Origin: Purshia tridentata
Lineage: Eukaryota; Streptophyta; Magnoliopsida; Rosales; Rosaceae
Length of the DNA: 64,000 nt
Assembly (NCBI GenBank): GCA_003254885.1
Contig: QANT01007068.1
Coordinates: forward strand, 52,832-116,831
Direction: 5' to 3'
Shown piece by piece: positions 36,801 to 50,227 of the stretch. The translations under genes and the position numbers were made by a program. A model generated the notes under the pieces. That model saw only the letters and a list, made by a program, of their open reading frames with translations. It was not told the DNA's origin and made no database searches. Numbering within the stretch: the stretch's first letter is position 1; every line of letters starts with the position of its first letter.

Positions 36801-39090
36801 AGGAAGTGCACTTCTTGAATGCTGGCTCTCGCCTATTTTACAGTCCAAAGAAGAAACAAGTAAGCATAACACATGGAAAAACAAATACCAAAATCTAATG
36901 TATATGCAAAAATTTGTTACTTTTGCATGTGTATTAATATATATACCTCCTTTGGATCAGCCAACATTCCCACAATAGCGGCATCTATTGCATCTTGATT
37001 TTCCACTCGGGAGGCTCGAGCTGCCATTAGAACAACAGTATCTGCATCCACCCCTTTAGCAAAGACCTAAACAAATAAATCCAGGAAAGGAGTTGAAATA
37101 CGTATTATAATACAATAAGTTAAGAAGACACCAACAGAAACCAACCTCTAAAAGGTTCTTGTCAACCGAAAGCTTATTCAATGTCAGAGTTCCAGTTTTG
37201 TCACTGCAAAGAACATCCATGCCTGCCATTTCTTCAATTGCTGTCATTCTTTTAGTAATAGCACCCTGTAGTATTAAACTATTTTCTTTGAGATATGCAG
37301 ATATACCAGCTCCTGTCAAGCCTTGATCAGTTTAATTGGCAAGCTAATAACATTGAAAACTTATCATAACTGACCTGCTGAGATAAGCGATGAGATCCAA
37401 TAGCCATTGTCACAGATAAAACTGTGGGCATAGCAATGGGAATTCCTCCGATAAGTAGTACGAGAAGATTATCAATTCCTGGGCGGTATTCCCGGTGTTG
37501 AATTGGGTACATGACTATGATCTCTACAACCATTCCCACGGCAATAGAACATATACAGAAATTCCCAATAGCAGTCAAGACCTACATAGCAAATGCATTT
37601 TCAATCCGGCATTAAAATCTTTAGTTTTTATTTTATTTTATATTCTTCAGTCATTTTCATTTCTTCAGTTTCATGTATGGACAAGGAAATCCATGAAAGC
37701 ATATTCTTACCTTTTGAAAGTGGCCCTGTTGATTCGTGGTATCAACAAGGTGAGCAGCCTTACCGAAAAAGGTATGAACACCCGTGGCAATTACTACTGC
37801 TTCAATCTCTCCCTGTTTGCATGTAGAACCCGAATACACACTGTCACCGGTGCCTTTTGTCACAGGAAGTGACTCGCCGGTAAGTGAAGACTGCAAAGAC
37901 CAAATACAAAGAATTAAGTGAAAATAGCTCCACTCAATCAAATCAACCTTAAATCAGCAGAATGAAGAATGGGCTTGCAAAAGCACCTGATCAATTTTCA
38001 ATGGATCGCCGTCAAGGAGACGAGCATCAGCTGGAATAATGTCCCCAAGCTTAATACTGATTATATCACCAGGAACAAGAATGGATGCATCCTCTTCAAT
38101 CCACCTCCCATCTCGAAAGACCTGAAATCACATGAAAAAAGAATGGTACTAAGACAACCATGGTATTAAGCACCGATATATTTACATACAAAATCAACAC
38201 CCTATTTTATAGAAACTATAAACAACTCTAAAGATACAGTTAGAAGATCAAAAGCATAGGCTATTCTGCTAAATACCTTGGCTTTGGGGGCGAGACGGGC
38301 CATGAGAGCAGCAGCAGCATTTCCCGCGTTGTTCTCTTCTATAAAACTTATAGTTGAATTGATAATAAGCAGAGTAATGATACCAACAAAATCTTGCCAA
38401 TCAGGAGGCTTTCCCTGCAAAACCAAAACTAATCTATTTACTGTTTTTTTAAAAATAGTCAATAATTCTTTTCCAATATGCAGGTGATTAATGGAAACAC
38501 ACAACCAGAATTTCCTTTTCAGTTTCTTTCTTTACCAATTTTGCTCAAAAGCTAGACAGAGGAAAAGTCAAGAAGTCATTGAAAGAACGAAAAAAAAAAA
38601 TACTCACTCCTCCATTGGCAAGTGCAATGGCCATGATAGCTGCAGCTTCCATCACCCATGAGAGAGGGTTCCACATAAATCCCAGAAACTTCAAAATCTT
38701 ACTTTCCTGTAAACAACCAAAATCCCATAAAGGGAAAAATGTTAAGAAGCAGTTTAGACTTTAGCTCTCTTCCGTACCATGGAAAATAAATCCAGAAAAT
38801 TAAACGAGCAGTACCTTCTTCTCCTCAAGCTTGTTGTACCCAAAAATGGCCAACCTTTGCTGAGCAGCCTCAGATGTGAGCCCATGTTTGTTACACCTCA
38901 AGGTCTGAAAAACCTCTTCAATAGGTACGTTCTCCTGAAATTGAAGAGTTGAAAGAATTAAAACCAAACCCAAAAGTAATTCTGAGTAAAAATTCGAATT
39001 TGAAAAACTGAGTGATAGGTTGCTCTGTTTTGGTACCAAATCCACAGCTTCCTTCAACACAGCGTCTAAAGTCTCAGCTTTGCCATCCAT
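33899..39090 (-). CDS. Plasma-membrane H+-ATPase (P3A), AHA4/AHA11-like
   Basis: This pump exports protons using ATP and energises the plasma membrane. It starts [18 protein letters not shown] at 39090, a wording close to AHA11/AHA4. Blocks in order are [80 protein letters not shown] (actuator TGES), the phosphorylation site [13 protein letters not shown], the nucleotide domain [16 protein letters not shown], and the hinge [20 protein letters not shown]. The membrane domain ends with the six C-terminal spans, for example [20 protein letters not shown]. The regulatory tail contains [20 protein letters not shown] and ends [11 protein letters not shown], with the penultimate Thr whose phosphorylation recruits 14-3-3 proteins in this family. 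About 20 exons are visible and all catalytic motifs are intact. Two short ORFs lie upstream of the start. Confidence 0.96.
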
Positions 39091-42050
39091 CTCTCAACCT
39101 ATTGATTTTCAGGTCCTCTAAAAGATGGAGATATCACACAACCATAATACAGAACACAGAGAAATCAAAGAGAAAACAGAAAGGTCTCTTTCTCAGTAAC
39201 TGAAACTCTGTTTATAATCATGCCCTGCTTTTTTCACTCTTTTTATCTCTCTAAGATGTTTGAAGCGTCAACTGTTTGTAGGACACAATTGTGAATTGTC
39301 CCTTAGTGCGGATTAACAGCTCAATGAAGATATCATGTACTTGACTGACTAGCTTCTATAAGGCTCTTCCAAATTGTTAATTTTTTTGGTTATTATTGTT
39401 TTTCATTTTATTTAAGAGAAAATTACCGTACTGGCTCATAGCACAGGTTTTTAATTGTCGTGTATCTCGTGATTGGGGCACTCCTTTTAACTATTCTAAT
39501 GGAATTTTTGTTTTTCTCTTTTTTAAGGTAAAATCAAACAAGACCGTCTATTTCCATTGTGGTCTTTGCTTTACCTTAAAGCTTGTAGTCACTGGTCACT
39601 AGAGTCTAAAACCTGTTTGATGTTGACGTAGTCCTACTACCATTGATATGCCAGAGAAAGAAAGAAACAATGAAAGGATGGAACACGGAAGAGACCTGTA
39701 AAGCATTCTAGAAATTCTTTCCACCTTTGTTCTTTTTCAATTTGTTGATTTAACTTCCGAATGAAGTGGTGGGTTTGAGCAAGTATAATCTTCTCAAATG
39801 ATCATAAGAAACACTGAAAAAAAGAGTCATTTATGCATATTTTATGGACGTCAATTAGAGGGTTATTGAGATGCACTATTAATACAAGATGTGAGAGAAA
39901 CTTCTAGCATATGAGAACAATTATGATGAGCAAATTTCTATATAAATCTTGTATTTTTCCGACCGTTTTTCTTTTTATGCTAATATTATATTTCGACTTC
40001 AATTCAAAGTAGGGGATGAGAATCTCTACCCTCCAGGCTCCACACGACGATGAAAAGAGGAGTCCGTGAGAAAATTGTGCAATTAACCCTCTGTTTTTCC
40101 TATTTGGGTAACATTACATTAGGTTGGTGATCTTTGCATAAGAAAATGTTTCTTCCAAGAACCCATCAGACGGTGACGTTAATTCCCTTATCCAACTTGG
40201 AAGTAGTTGAACAGTGGCTTAACAATAACTACATATATGTATCTACTTGTTATTGCTACCTCGTACCTTCCTCTCCAGCATTTACATGTGTTTTGACCAG
40301 TATGTAGCCATCTAGGAGACGCAAGGAAATTTTATTCACACTTCCACTTCAAGTACCCACTACATATTTGCTTATTTTTCCTTCACATACAAGTTTCTTT
40401 AAATAATTTTTTAATAGATTAAACAATTAAAAGTATGACACGTGTAAACTCCAGATTGAAGATTGATTTCACTCTCCATCCCTATACTTATGAAGTTATG
40501 ATACAGCATAAATTGATAAAAAATTAGTAATAAATCTGTGGAAGAGACAGGAAAAAAAATATATAATACAAAAAGAGAAGAAGATGTGATACCATTGTTC
40601 GCACCGCATTGTGAAATGCATAATGGTTAACTCTATTCAAGGATTCTTAGACCATAAATTAGTGCTCTATCCATTTGTCACATCACTTTATTTCACAATT
40701 AGTGTAATCAATCTCTTTTTCACCAATATTCGATCTGGTGGATAAATCATAAAAGATTAATTCAATTACCAATCTATGGAATATAGATAGAGTCCTAATT
40801 TCCAGGTATACCGTATTAGTGAAGGAACTGGCAAATACGTGAAAGAAACCCACTCCATATGTTACAGATAAGATTACCACGACCAGGACCATGGTGATGA
40901 TGACAGATACTTACCATCCGATGATTGCCACTGAAGAAATTATAGAATTAATTCATCAAATTATGCCCTAATGCCACTAAACTAAATTGTGTTTGTAAGG
41001 TAAAGTAAGAGAGGGTATTTAAACTTGAAGCGGAAAAAAGAACCAGTAACTAATAGTTATTATGTAAGTAGGATTTTTGGTTACTCCATCTAATATCCCT
41101 TTCCCCGAATCTTTTGTTTTCGGCCGGAGCCTTTTCCCCCCAATTCTATTAGTGGGATTATTTTATTTTATTTTTGGCAAAAAGTGGGATAATTTTATTG
41201 TTGACACATATAAACATACTTTAATTTAAGGGCTGAGATTATTAGATCGGGTATTTTGGTAGAGCTGGAAGCATCTGAAACTCTTTATGGGTCTTATCCC
41301 CATCTTTCTCCCCACTACGGCGCACCTTTTTTCTCTCATATAATCCACATTACACCTGCATTACTGAGGTTGCTGAGATTAAATTAGGAACAATGAGGAA
41401 CACGCTGCTCCAGTGCTCCCCACCTTTAAATCGTGGTTACCACTTTTTTGTTTTTGATAAAGAAAAGTTGTCCGAGATATTATATTATTGCTTACATTTA
41501 TAAGATAGGGATCTTTGAAACACCAGGAGAGCATTTTATTATTTTCGAGTTGCAACACGTGCGAATAGATACAACTAAGTCATAAAAGTGAATTCCAATC
41601 TCACTGGAATATTACAGCAGTTCTTCCTCTAAGCGCATGATCAAACCATATAGTAAAGCTTCTTGAGGTGCCCATTTCCAAAATGGGCAACAGTGAACTC
41701 GCGGAGAAGTCATTTGACATTGTAATTCAAATTAATAGAAGAAAATAATATATATAAGAAAAAGGAAGGGTGACTGGGTGAGGGAGATAAAGAGAGATTA
41801 CGACAGATAAAGAGAGAGAAATGAAAGCTCTCAATTTCAACTAACAGGTTACCCTCTCTTTTCTTTTTTGGTAACAACTAACAGGGTTACCTAACATTTA
41901 TTTGTAATCATCACTTGTCAGTCTTCCAAAATTTGTCTAGAAGTAGTCAAAACTGACCTCGGTTGTTTAACCAACCAAAGTTTCATGCGAATCAAGATTG
42001 AAAACAACCAAAGAATGTAAGAAGTGAAGGGGTGGGGAGGAAGGTACTTG
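39091..42050. other. Intergenic region between H+-ATPase and VIH genes
   Basis: These 2.96 kb hold the H+-ATPase promoter, with TTATAAA at 39212-39218 on the minus strand, and then unannotated AT-rich DNA. The part near 42050 is the VIH 3' UTR. I found no convincing ORF, RNA gene or element ends. Confidence 0.6.
39134..39145 (-). other. Three-codon uORF upstream of the H+-ATPase
   Basis: ATG GTT GTG TGA on the minus strand lies 55 bases before the pump start codon. Plant proton-pump genes of this family are known to carry uORFs in long leaders. A second possible uORF of 18 codons starts at 39221 but overlaps a TATA-like TTATAAA and may not be transcribed. Confidence 0.5.
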
Positions 42051-45000
42051 CTACTTTCCATTAGAATTAGCATGCTTATGGAAAGGCCAGAGATTTACCA
42101 GCCGCTCAAGCACTGCTGCACTTTTTGAGAAATAACCCGAGAATCCTGCTGGGGTTGATGGTGGAGGAAAGTCTTCTGCTGGCATCGCAAATGAGTGAAT
42201 CATTTTCTCCATTTTATCCAATGTGAGATATGAACCCATATCTTGCAGCCTCTCCGGACCCATAATTGGCAGTGTGTGTTCTTGATGCAATGAAGCAGCC
42301 TCACTGTCATTCTTCTGCCAATCAAAAGAAAATACACAGCTTATTTTTTCGAACAAGCAAAGACAACTCACATAGATGATTCCGTTCCTTTGCACTTTAT
42401 TGATATTCCTGTTATCGCTTTGTTAGGAACACTTTTTGATTCATTCAACGACAACAGTTTACTATAATTGAAGATGCATTACCTCCAATGGTGAAAGATC
42501 TGCACCACGACTAAAGGTCAATTCTACGCGAAATCTTTTGGGGTCTTCTAGAGCTACCTGCGATTTCAGTTTAAAACATATATTGGTGTCAGCATAAGTC
42601 TCCAATAATATTACTAATGACAAGGAGTGGCAGATTATAACAATAAATGTAAATGGGGGGTCTCATAACACTAGCTCTGAGAATTGATTCACATTAAAAC
42701 CTCTAAGTAACCAGTACCCTGGGAATCCTATTTACTTACCGCTGTGTTCTCAAACATCCTCAGCACTATATAGCTCATGTAGTCAAGTTCCTTAGTATTG
42801 TATAAACGCTCCAAAGCACTATGGCAAATGAGGCCATCCTCTCCTTGAAGAGATTCATCCAGGTTACAATAACGGAGGACATTCATGAGAGAGTGGATAT
42901 GAGATTCCTGTCATTCCAAAAATTAAATTAAATTTACATGAATACCTGTTTCTAAATATAAAACCTCATAGAAAAATGTATACTCACTGATGTAAAGTAA
43001 AGGCGCGTTCGCACGTGGCGTTCAGGTGTTCTGACATTTGCATACCTGAGAAAATAAAGATAAATTTTCAATATAAATATTTTATAATTCGAATGGTCAA
43101 TAACAGGGGGGAGGAGGGTCTAATATTACTTTGGATCCAAACGATATTGGGTCTCTTTATCATCGTCGTCATCCTGTTCCATTGATATATCACTTGTTGT
43201 ACTAGATCTCCTCACCTCGTCAGTCTTAATGTACAGCTTTGACATATCACCTGTGCTAGATTTTCTGTCCTCATTCATGGCATGAAGCTTTGTTTGGCAC
43301 TCCCTATCTTCCTTTTCAGAATCTGTCAACTTTGAATGTTCATCATGATTACTCTTTGGTTCAGCAACGCTGATGGCTTCTTCTCGAGTATTCCTCAGAT
43401 CAATCATTATCTTACCCAATAAACGACGAGCAATCTGAATAAAAAGGAAAAGAACATAGATATCAGTAGGGAGTAAAGATACAATATGATGTGGAATGAA
43501 TATAAGAAATCGGGGCAAATGCATATATTGGGGTATATTTGCAGTCACATGACCATCAAGTGACTTCAAAAAGTCTGAAGGAGCCAAGAATATGCATATT
43601 CTGTCCACTACTTAAACCATAGGAGATTCAAGACTTTTTTAGCATAAAGGTTACCTTTGAACCAATCTTGAGCTTCTGTGTTGGATTAATGCCATACTCA
43701 TTTGGGATGACACCATCTGCAAGTAACTGCAATTACAATACCACAGAGGACTCAGGCTAACTGTGATGATAATAAACCCACCTAAATTAACATTTGGCAT
43801 GCCTACCAAGAAGAAGTGATTATATATATATATATATATATAAGAGATTCATATGGAAACTTCTGAGTTTTTCAATTGAAAAGGAGAACAATCTCTTTTA
43901 AAAAAGTACGTCACAATGCTCAAAACAGAAGTTGCAGGATAGCTGGAAATAAGTTGAAAGGGGGATAATGAGTACAACAGACCTGCTTCACCATAAAATA
44001 AAAGAATTCTCACATCCTAATTGTCTGTACCTGAGCAACTTTGAAGAGCTCATTCAGACCTTCTAGATTAAGATGTGCATTGTGCAGGAGATCATATCTG
44101 TCAAGTGATAACAAATTGAACAAATCACATTCAGCAAAAAGACAGCTCAAGAGTATTTTAAGACCATAGTTGCACCCAGTGATAAATTTTTAAGGCATAT
44201 TCGTGTATGAGCCATTTTGGACAAGATCAGGTGATAAAAGTACGGGAAAGCACAATGAGCTACTTTCTCTACGTGACCATGAACAGCTTTCTATTTATAA
44301 TAAGATTGAGTTTTGAATCCAATTAATTTATTTCCTTTTTTTATAAGAAACAAAATTATTAGAAGAACACCAAGGAAATACAAGAAATAAAACTTCAAGA
44401 ACAATAATGTAGCAAAATAATCACAGACAAGTAATAGCTAATTGCATAAATTTGGTAAATTATCCAAAAGAGATGAAAACTGACAACTTACTTGCAGGAG
44501 TCATAAACATCTGGAATTTGTGTTATGTCAAATCGTCTGCCAGTAAATTCTCAATGTCAAGAAAACTGTCATATTCAAGAACTTGAATCTTATGTTGAAC
44601 AATCACATCATTTTCAGCCACAATTACGTTGAAATTAAAAAAAAATTGGAATCTGAAATTACAAAAAATTTAAAATGGTTTGATGCCCAAAGAGATTCCA
44701 GAACTTCAAAAATCCTTACACCTTGTATGCCTTGCAGGGGAAAGAATTTAAATAGACGCAAGTTGCAAACACAGCAACTTACATCCAAACACAATATGGT
44801 AGCACTTACTCTTTTCGCTCATTGTACAAGTCCCTTACAAGCTTTCTCCAACGAGCATACATCAGAAGAAATCCCTCGCTACCACATGGTAATCCAGCAG
44901 CAATACGATCAACATCAATGTTAGTCTTACCAAGGGCTTTTGCTTGGTCGTAAGGAAGTATCACATCATATGAGCTTGTCTTTGTAAGTTCCTCATCCTC

Positions 45001-48000
45001 GTCCTTAGCTAGCATTCTTACTTGTTCAGTGACCTTCTTAGTCAATGTTACCTAATCATTAAATGATAACGGTTTAAGCATTATTTGGCAATCTTAGGCA
45101 CAAAACTGCTGCAGTCTGACTATAGCAGTGAACTGAATGGTAGAATAAGCAAAAGGAAATAGAATAGAGTGCAAGTAATATGTCCTAACTGCATCACTCG
45201 ACTAGAAGTGAGTGCAAATGTTCAGAACTTGTGGATCCACCAGATCCAACCAAGGTATATCATTTGAGAATTACAGGGCCCATTTTGACCCACCAGATTA
45301 AGGGATGATTGAACCATTTTAATCCCAACCCCTATTTGATTCATGGTTCCATATTCAAGTGTCCTAGGCATAGAGAAACCACACCAATCCATTCCAAATT
45401 TGGTGGATATCGCTGTGGAAGAAAACCTGCAAAATTTAGGTTGATACTGGGATGATAAAAAGCGTAAACACCTTCATTCTTCTTACTTTGGATATCTATA
45501 TTTGCCAATATTTGAAATTTGTCTATTATACTTTGGAAAAATTATAGTTCCATGCAACTAATGAAGAATAATAGAGGATATGGGGACTGATACAGCATGC
45601 AGAATAGAATGCAATTACCAGTTTGGGAAGAAGTTCAGAAGCATTTGAAGGCAGTCCACCTCCATCATCCATCCAAGGAGATGTTCCACTGCTATGAACC
45701 GTCTTTACACCAGAAGTTATAATCTCATTCAACCTAGCCTGCAAATATATTATGTGGAAAAGGGTCTCAATTATGTAGCAAAGAAAGAATCACATGATCA
45801 AATTCATTACATTATTTTCAAATAAGCCTTCTCAATTACGGGATTTCCATTTCCCCTAGCCTGTGTAAAAGCATGACAAACCTTTGCTTCTTCCATCTCA
45901 ACACTTGCATTGTCAAGTCCATCCAGCATAGAGGAGTCCTTGCTAACAAGGGAAACCTTTAAAAAGGGAATAAAGTCAGTCATGGAAACTCAACTTCCAA
46001 AAGCAGTCACAATTATGTTACAAACTACAGACCAGGATTGGTGTTAGCGGCCCTTCTAGATCAAGTAGGCCTTTGGCAAATGCAGCTGCAGACATCTGTA
46101 AACATATACATTAATGATGGCAAACTCAGGGGTCAATGATCATACAAATCAGGAAACTTACTCCACTAAATTTAGGGAGCAAACAAGACAGAAAGATAAA
46201 GGGAACAATATATTCAAACTATATAAACATGTGAGCACTTATGAGGTTATACCTGCACACGGCCCTCATCAGAGCTGTAGATTTTAAGATCATGACGATA
46301 GGTGCTATGGAGGCGAAGCAGGCCAGTACCTTCACCTGAAATCGTGTAAAAATTCACCATCAGAAGTACCCAAAGAAAATAAATGTTAAATGAAGTTGCA
46401 TTGTGAGTGACCTGCAAAGATGGCTATTTCTTCAAAGACTCCTTGAAATGGATTTCAAGTAAATACATGTTCCTCAAAACACAAGTAATGAGCAACAGGA
46501 ATACAATGGTCCAGATTTTACTGTAGGGGATTTTAAAACTGCCTTAAAGAAAATAATGGCTACACCAACAAAGCAAATAGTTTCCTTAAGGTTTTCATCC
46601 ATAAATATGCGAAATCTAGCTCGACTTGAAAAGACATAGATATCTTATTTTTGCTACACACTGTGGCAGGATGAAATACAGCAAGCTACTTATTACTAAA
46701 GCACAGATTTAACACTCTTATGTTCACATAATGATCTCAAGGATGTACTAATTAAAAAAAGAAAAGCACAAAGACTTAATGAACTGTGCAAAACCAAACT
46801 GGATAAGCTATAATCCAACTTTAGTCAGTCAATGATATTCTAATAGAAAGCTATCTAATTGTATTGAACTCTCTGTCTTCTGCACAGCCAAAATTGAAAG
46901 AAAATAATAAAGGGGAAACCAAAATCTTTTAACATAGATGTTCCCACTAAACAGGCAAACAAGTTGATATTACCTAAAGTAAAATGAAAAGAACTGAGGC
47001 TATAACCTGGATACATATTGTTCCGAAAATATCTACCCAGTTCCTCAGCCTGCAAACAAGTGAAAGAAGAAAAGATTAAAAATAAGAAAAAGGAAATATT
47101 ATGATAATATGAGCTTATGGTTATGAGGGTTCCTAAATGTGTTAGACACAATGACTTTCCAAAAGTATACTAGCTGTTAGAGAATTGATCCAATATGCAA
47201 ATACAAATTACAATCCAGAAGCACATGTATGATACATAAATTGATCAATACCTGCTTTCTGCCAGCATGTGTAAGGACACCCCCATATTTAAGAACCATT
47301 AGGGCTTCAACAGGGCGTTCTTCCTCACCTTCACCGTTACTTTTTGCCACTTTAACCCACTTTAGTGGCTTTAGTTGAACCTTCCTATAAATGCCAGAGA
47401 AATGTCCCCCCTTGACAAATATATCCATGAAAACAGCACATGATTATAACCATAAGTCAGTATAACAGTGTATGAAAAATAATTTTTAAGAAATGTGTCG
47501 ATCTCAATTAAAATAATATATAAATATGTGTGTGCATTGAGACATATTACAACTAGCCAATCTTTATATGGCATTGTTCCAGCACTATTGGCTTCACTCT
47601 AGCACATCTTTCCAGCCTAATTTTGGGTATTAATTTATGATTAACTCACATCATATATCATAAGTAATGTTATAAAAAGAAAAACAGATTGCTTTCCTAT
47701 GAAAAGAATGTCAAAAGTCCACATAAAAAAAGTGAGCATTTCTCTTATTGTTGGTGGAAGTCATAAAAGAGTTGAGCTAGAAAACATTTTATCTTTGTTG
47801 ACAACTGCATTATGAAATGAGCAACGCAACACAGACACATAAGTAATAACTTCATTTTAAAAAGAAAAATACGCTTGAAATCACTAGTGACCCCTAGAAC
47901 CACATAAGGTGAATCCAACTGTTGAATAAATAAAGGAAAGAACAATAAGACCATATTACAACTGGGCATATATTATTACATAAAGAAAAGTTCAGGCAAA

Positions 48001-50191
48001 ACGAGGTAACCTCCTCAAGCACGGCTTTAACTTGACGAAGCTTTTCAGCATGCTCAATGTCTTCTGCCTCACTGTCACTTTCTCGACCTGGTCTAGACAT
48101 TGTAAAGAGTAATCACTAATTAGAACCGTCACCAGTGTCTTAATATAAGAACCAGCTAGCAAATAGAATTAGTATTTCCCGGTATGACTTTAAACATGAA
48201 TTACAAAGAATGGGAAATAGAAGGTGAGTTTCATATGAATGACGTATATCAACCATTAAATTAGTAACATTTTTTATTTTTTTAAAATCGATACCTAATA
48301 CGAGGTACAAGCATTCTTGTGGCGTCTAACAGATCTTGCAATTGGACAGCACTTTTCAGTTTTGTCTGCAAAATAAGAACCAACACACTGATCAGTTTAT
48401 ACGATGTGTAGAGTGAGATACAGTAAAAGGTCTAAAAGGAGAAATCAATCACCTCAGCTCTAGGTCGTCCCCCGTTGTACTTTAGCATCAAGTTTAGTAG
48501 CTTTTCCTCAGTAACCTTCAGCTTTACCTTTTGTTTGGGAGTTCTATCACCACTGCCAATGCAAAACAGAGATAAGGGACCTAAGGGATTTAACTAAAAG
48601 AAGTAAAAAAGAGTGAGAAAAATACAACATACTGACGAATAACAGCAATTACACAACGTAGCTCCTCAGACTGCCCAAATGTGCCAATGATTCCACTTCC
48701 TTGACGAGTTAGTCCCTCAGAAGGTTGGCTTGGTTCATTGACTTTCCATGGTAAAATTGGTGGAATTGCAGAAGAAAGATGAGGAGCTTTAGCATCTAAA
48801 AATATCTTCCTGAGCACACAAGCAGCATCATCATAATACCTGTATTGCAATAGTAAGATTAAAAGCAGCAAAAAATTACCATTTCTGCAGTCCAACCATT
48901 CAGCCTGTGAACTCAATTTTGAATAAAACCATAACAATGAATTAGAGAGAAAAAAAAATTACAAACCAGTTTAAGGAGTTCTAAATTAATGAGATAGGTA
49001 AGAGATATGAAGCAAACAGACAACTTTACATCTGATATACATTAGCCAAACCAAGAGTCACATCAATTTTTACAAATGATTTTGAGCATGGAAAGAAGAC
49101 GCTATGCTGAAAGTGAAAAGTATTTAAGAAATTTGAAACCACACTGGAAAATTCAGCTTTACGGCACCGTCATGATTAATCCAATAATTACAAAGAAAGT
49201 AGCGACCATTACTTGTAGGAGTTTTTTACGAAACTCCATCCATTCACATCACAGACATAGGAGCGTCCCTCACATCGCAAAAGATCAAACCCACAGACCT
49301 GCAAATAGAAGAATTTAAAAACTAATCCAAGTTTTTTTAAAAAAAAAGTTAATAAGAAAAGCATGACATATAAAGAATTTACTTATATGCACTCAGCCAT
49401 ACAATTCTCAGCAACAATGATCTTTCTACAATAAGTGATGATCTAACACTACACTAGAAGTTAGGACAACCACGTAAAGAGGTTCTATTGCTTCTATGAA
49501 ATCAACTCACATGAAACTGGAAAGTAAATTGAAGTCTTAAAAGTAATCTGCATGACTAAGGAAAAACTCATTGCTCTAGAAAAATGTAATTAAAAACAAA
49601 GTTTAAGAAAGTGAAAGTGGGGGGAAGGTCCACAAATAAAACAAATGTATCCCAATACATGTAAAGATTAATGAAACTATCAGTATTACCATAGTATCAG
49701 CAGACAAACTTGCTTACCAGCAGAAACAAGAATATTAAAAGCAACGTCAAACCATTTACTGAAATTAATAATTAGACTTGTTGCAGTAAACAATTACATA
49801 CCGCTTGCCTAAATGCAATGCAGACCTCCCTTGCCATTTGCTTCTCATTAGGTGTCAGTAAAACAGGATACCTCACCTGTCAAATGTATTAACAAGTAAA
49901 CATCACTCTTTCAACCCTCATTCTGTAATAGCAATGTATCATTTCAGCCCAGTATTTCCAGCTAACAGCATGCTATCTGCTTTACAATTGCTAAACCTGG
50001 CCTACAAACCACCAAGGTAAGGGATTGGGTCACTACATCACTGGTTAGACCAGACATTATAACTTTTTCATTCTAAATAAAAAAAACCTATCAGTATTGG
50101 TATTATGAATCAGTTCATTAACTATTTTCCTGCTATCATAGATAACCCAAGAATTAACAAGATACCAGGAAATTGGAATCGCAGATTTCAG

Positions 50192-50227
<36 letters not shown>

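Noticed and set aside
50194-50224. CRISPR-like or regulatory repeat array
   Set aside because: It is a simple GA microsatellite with no spacers; the sequence is eukaryotic nuclear DNA.
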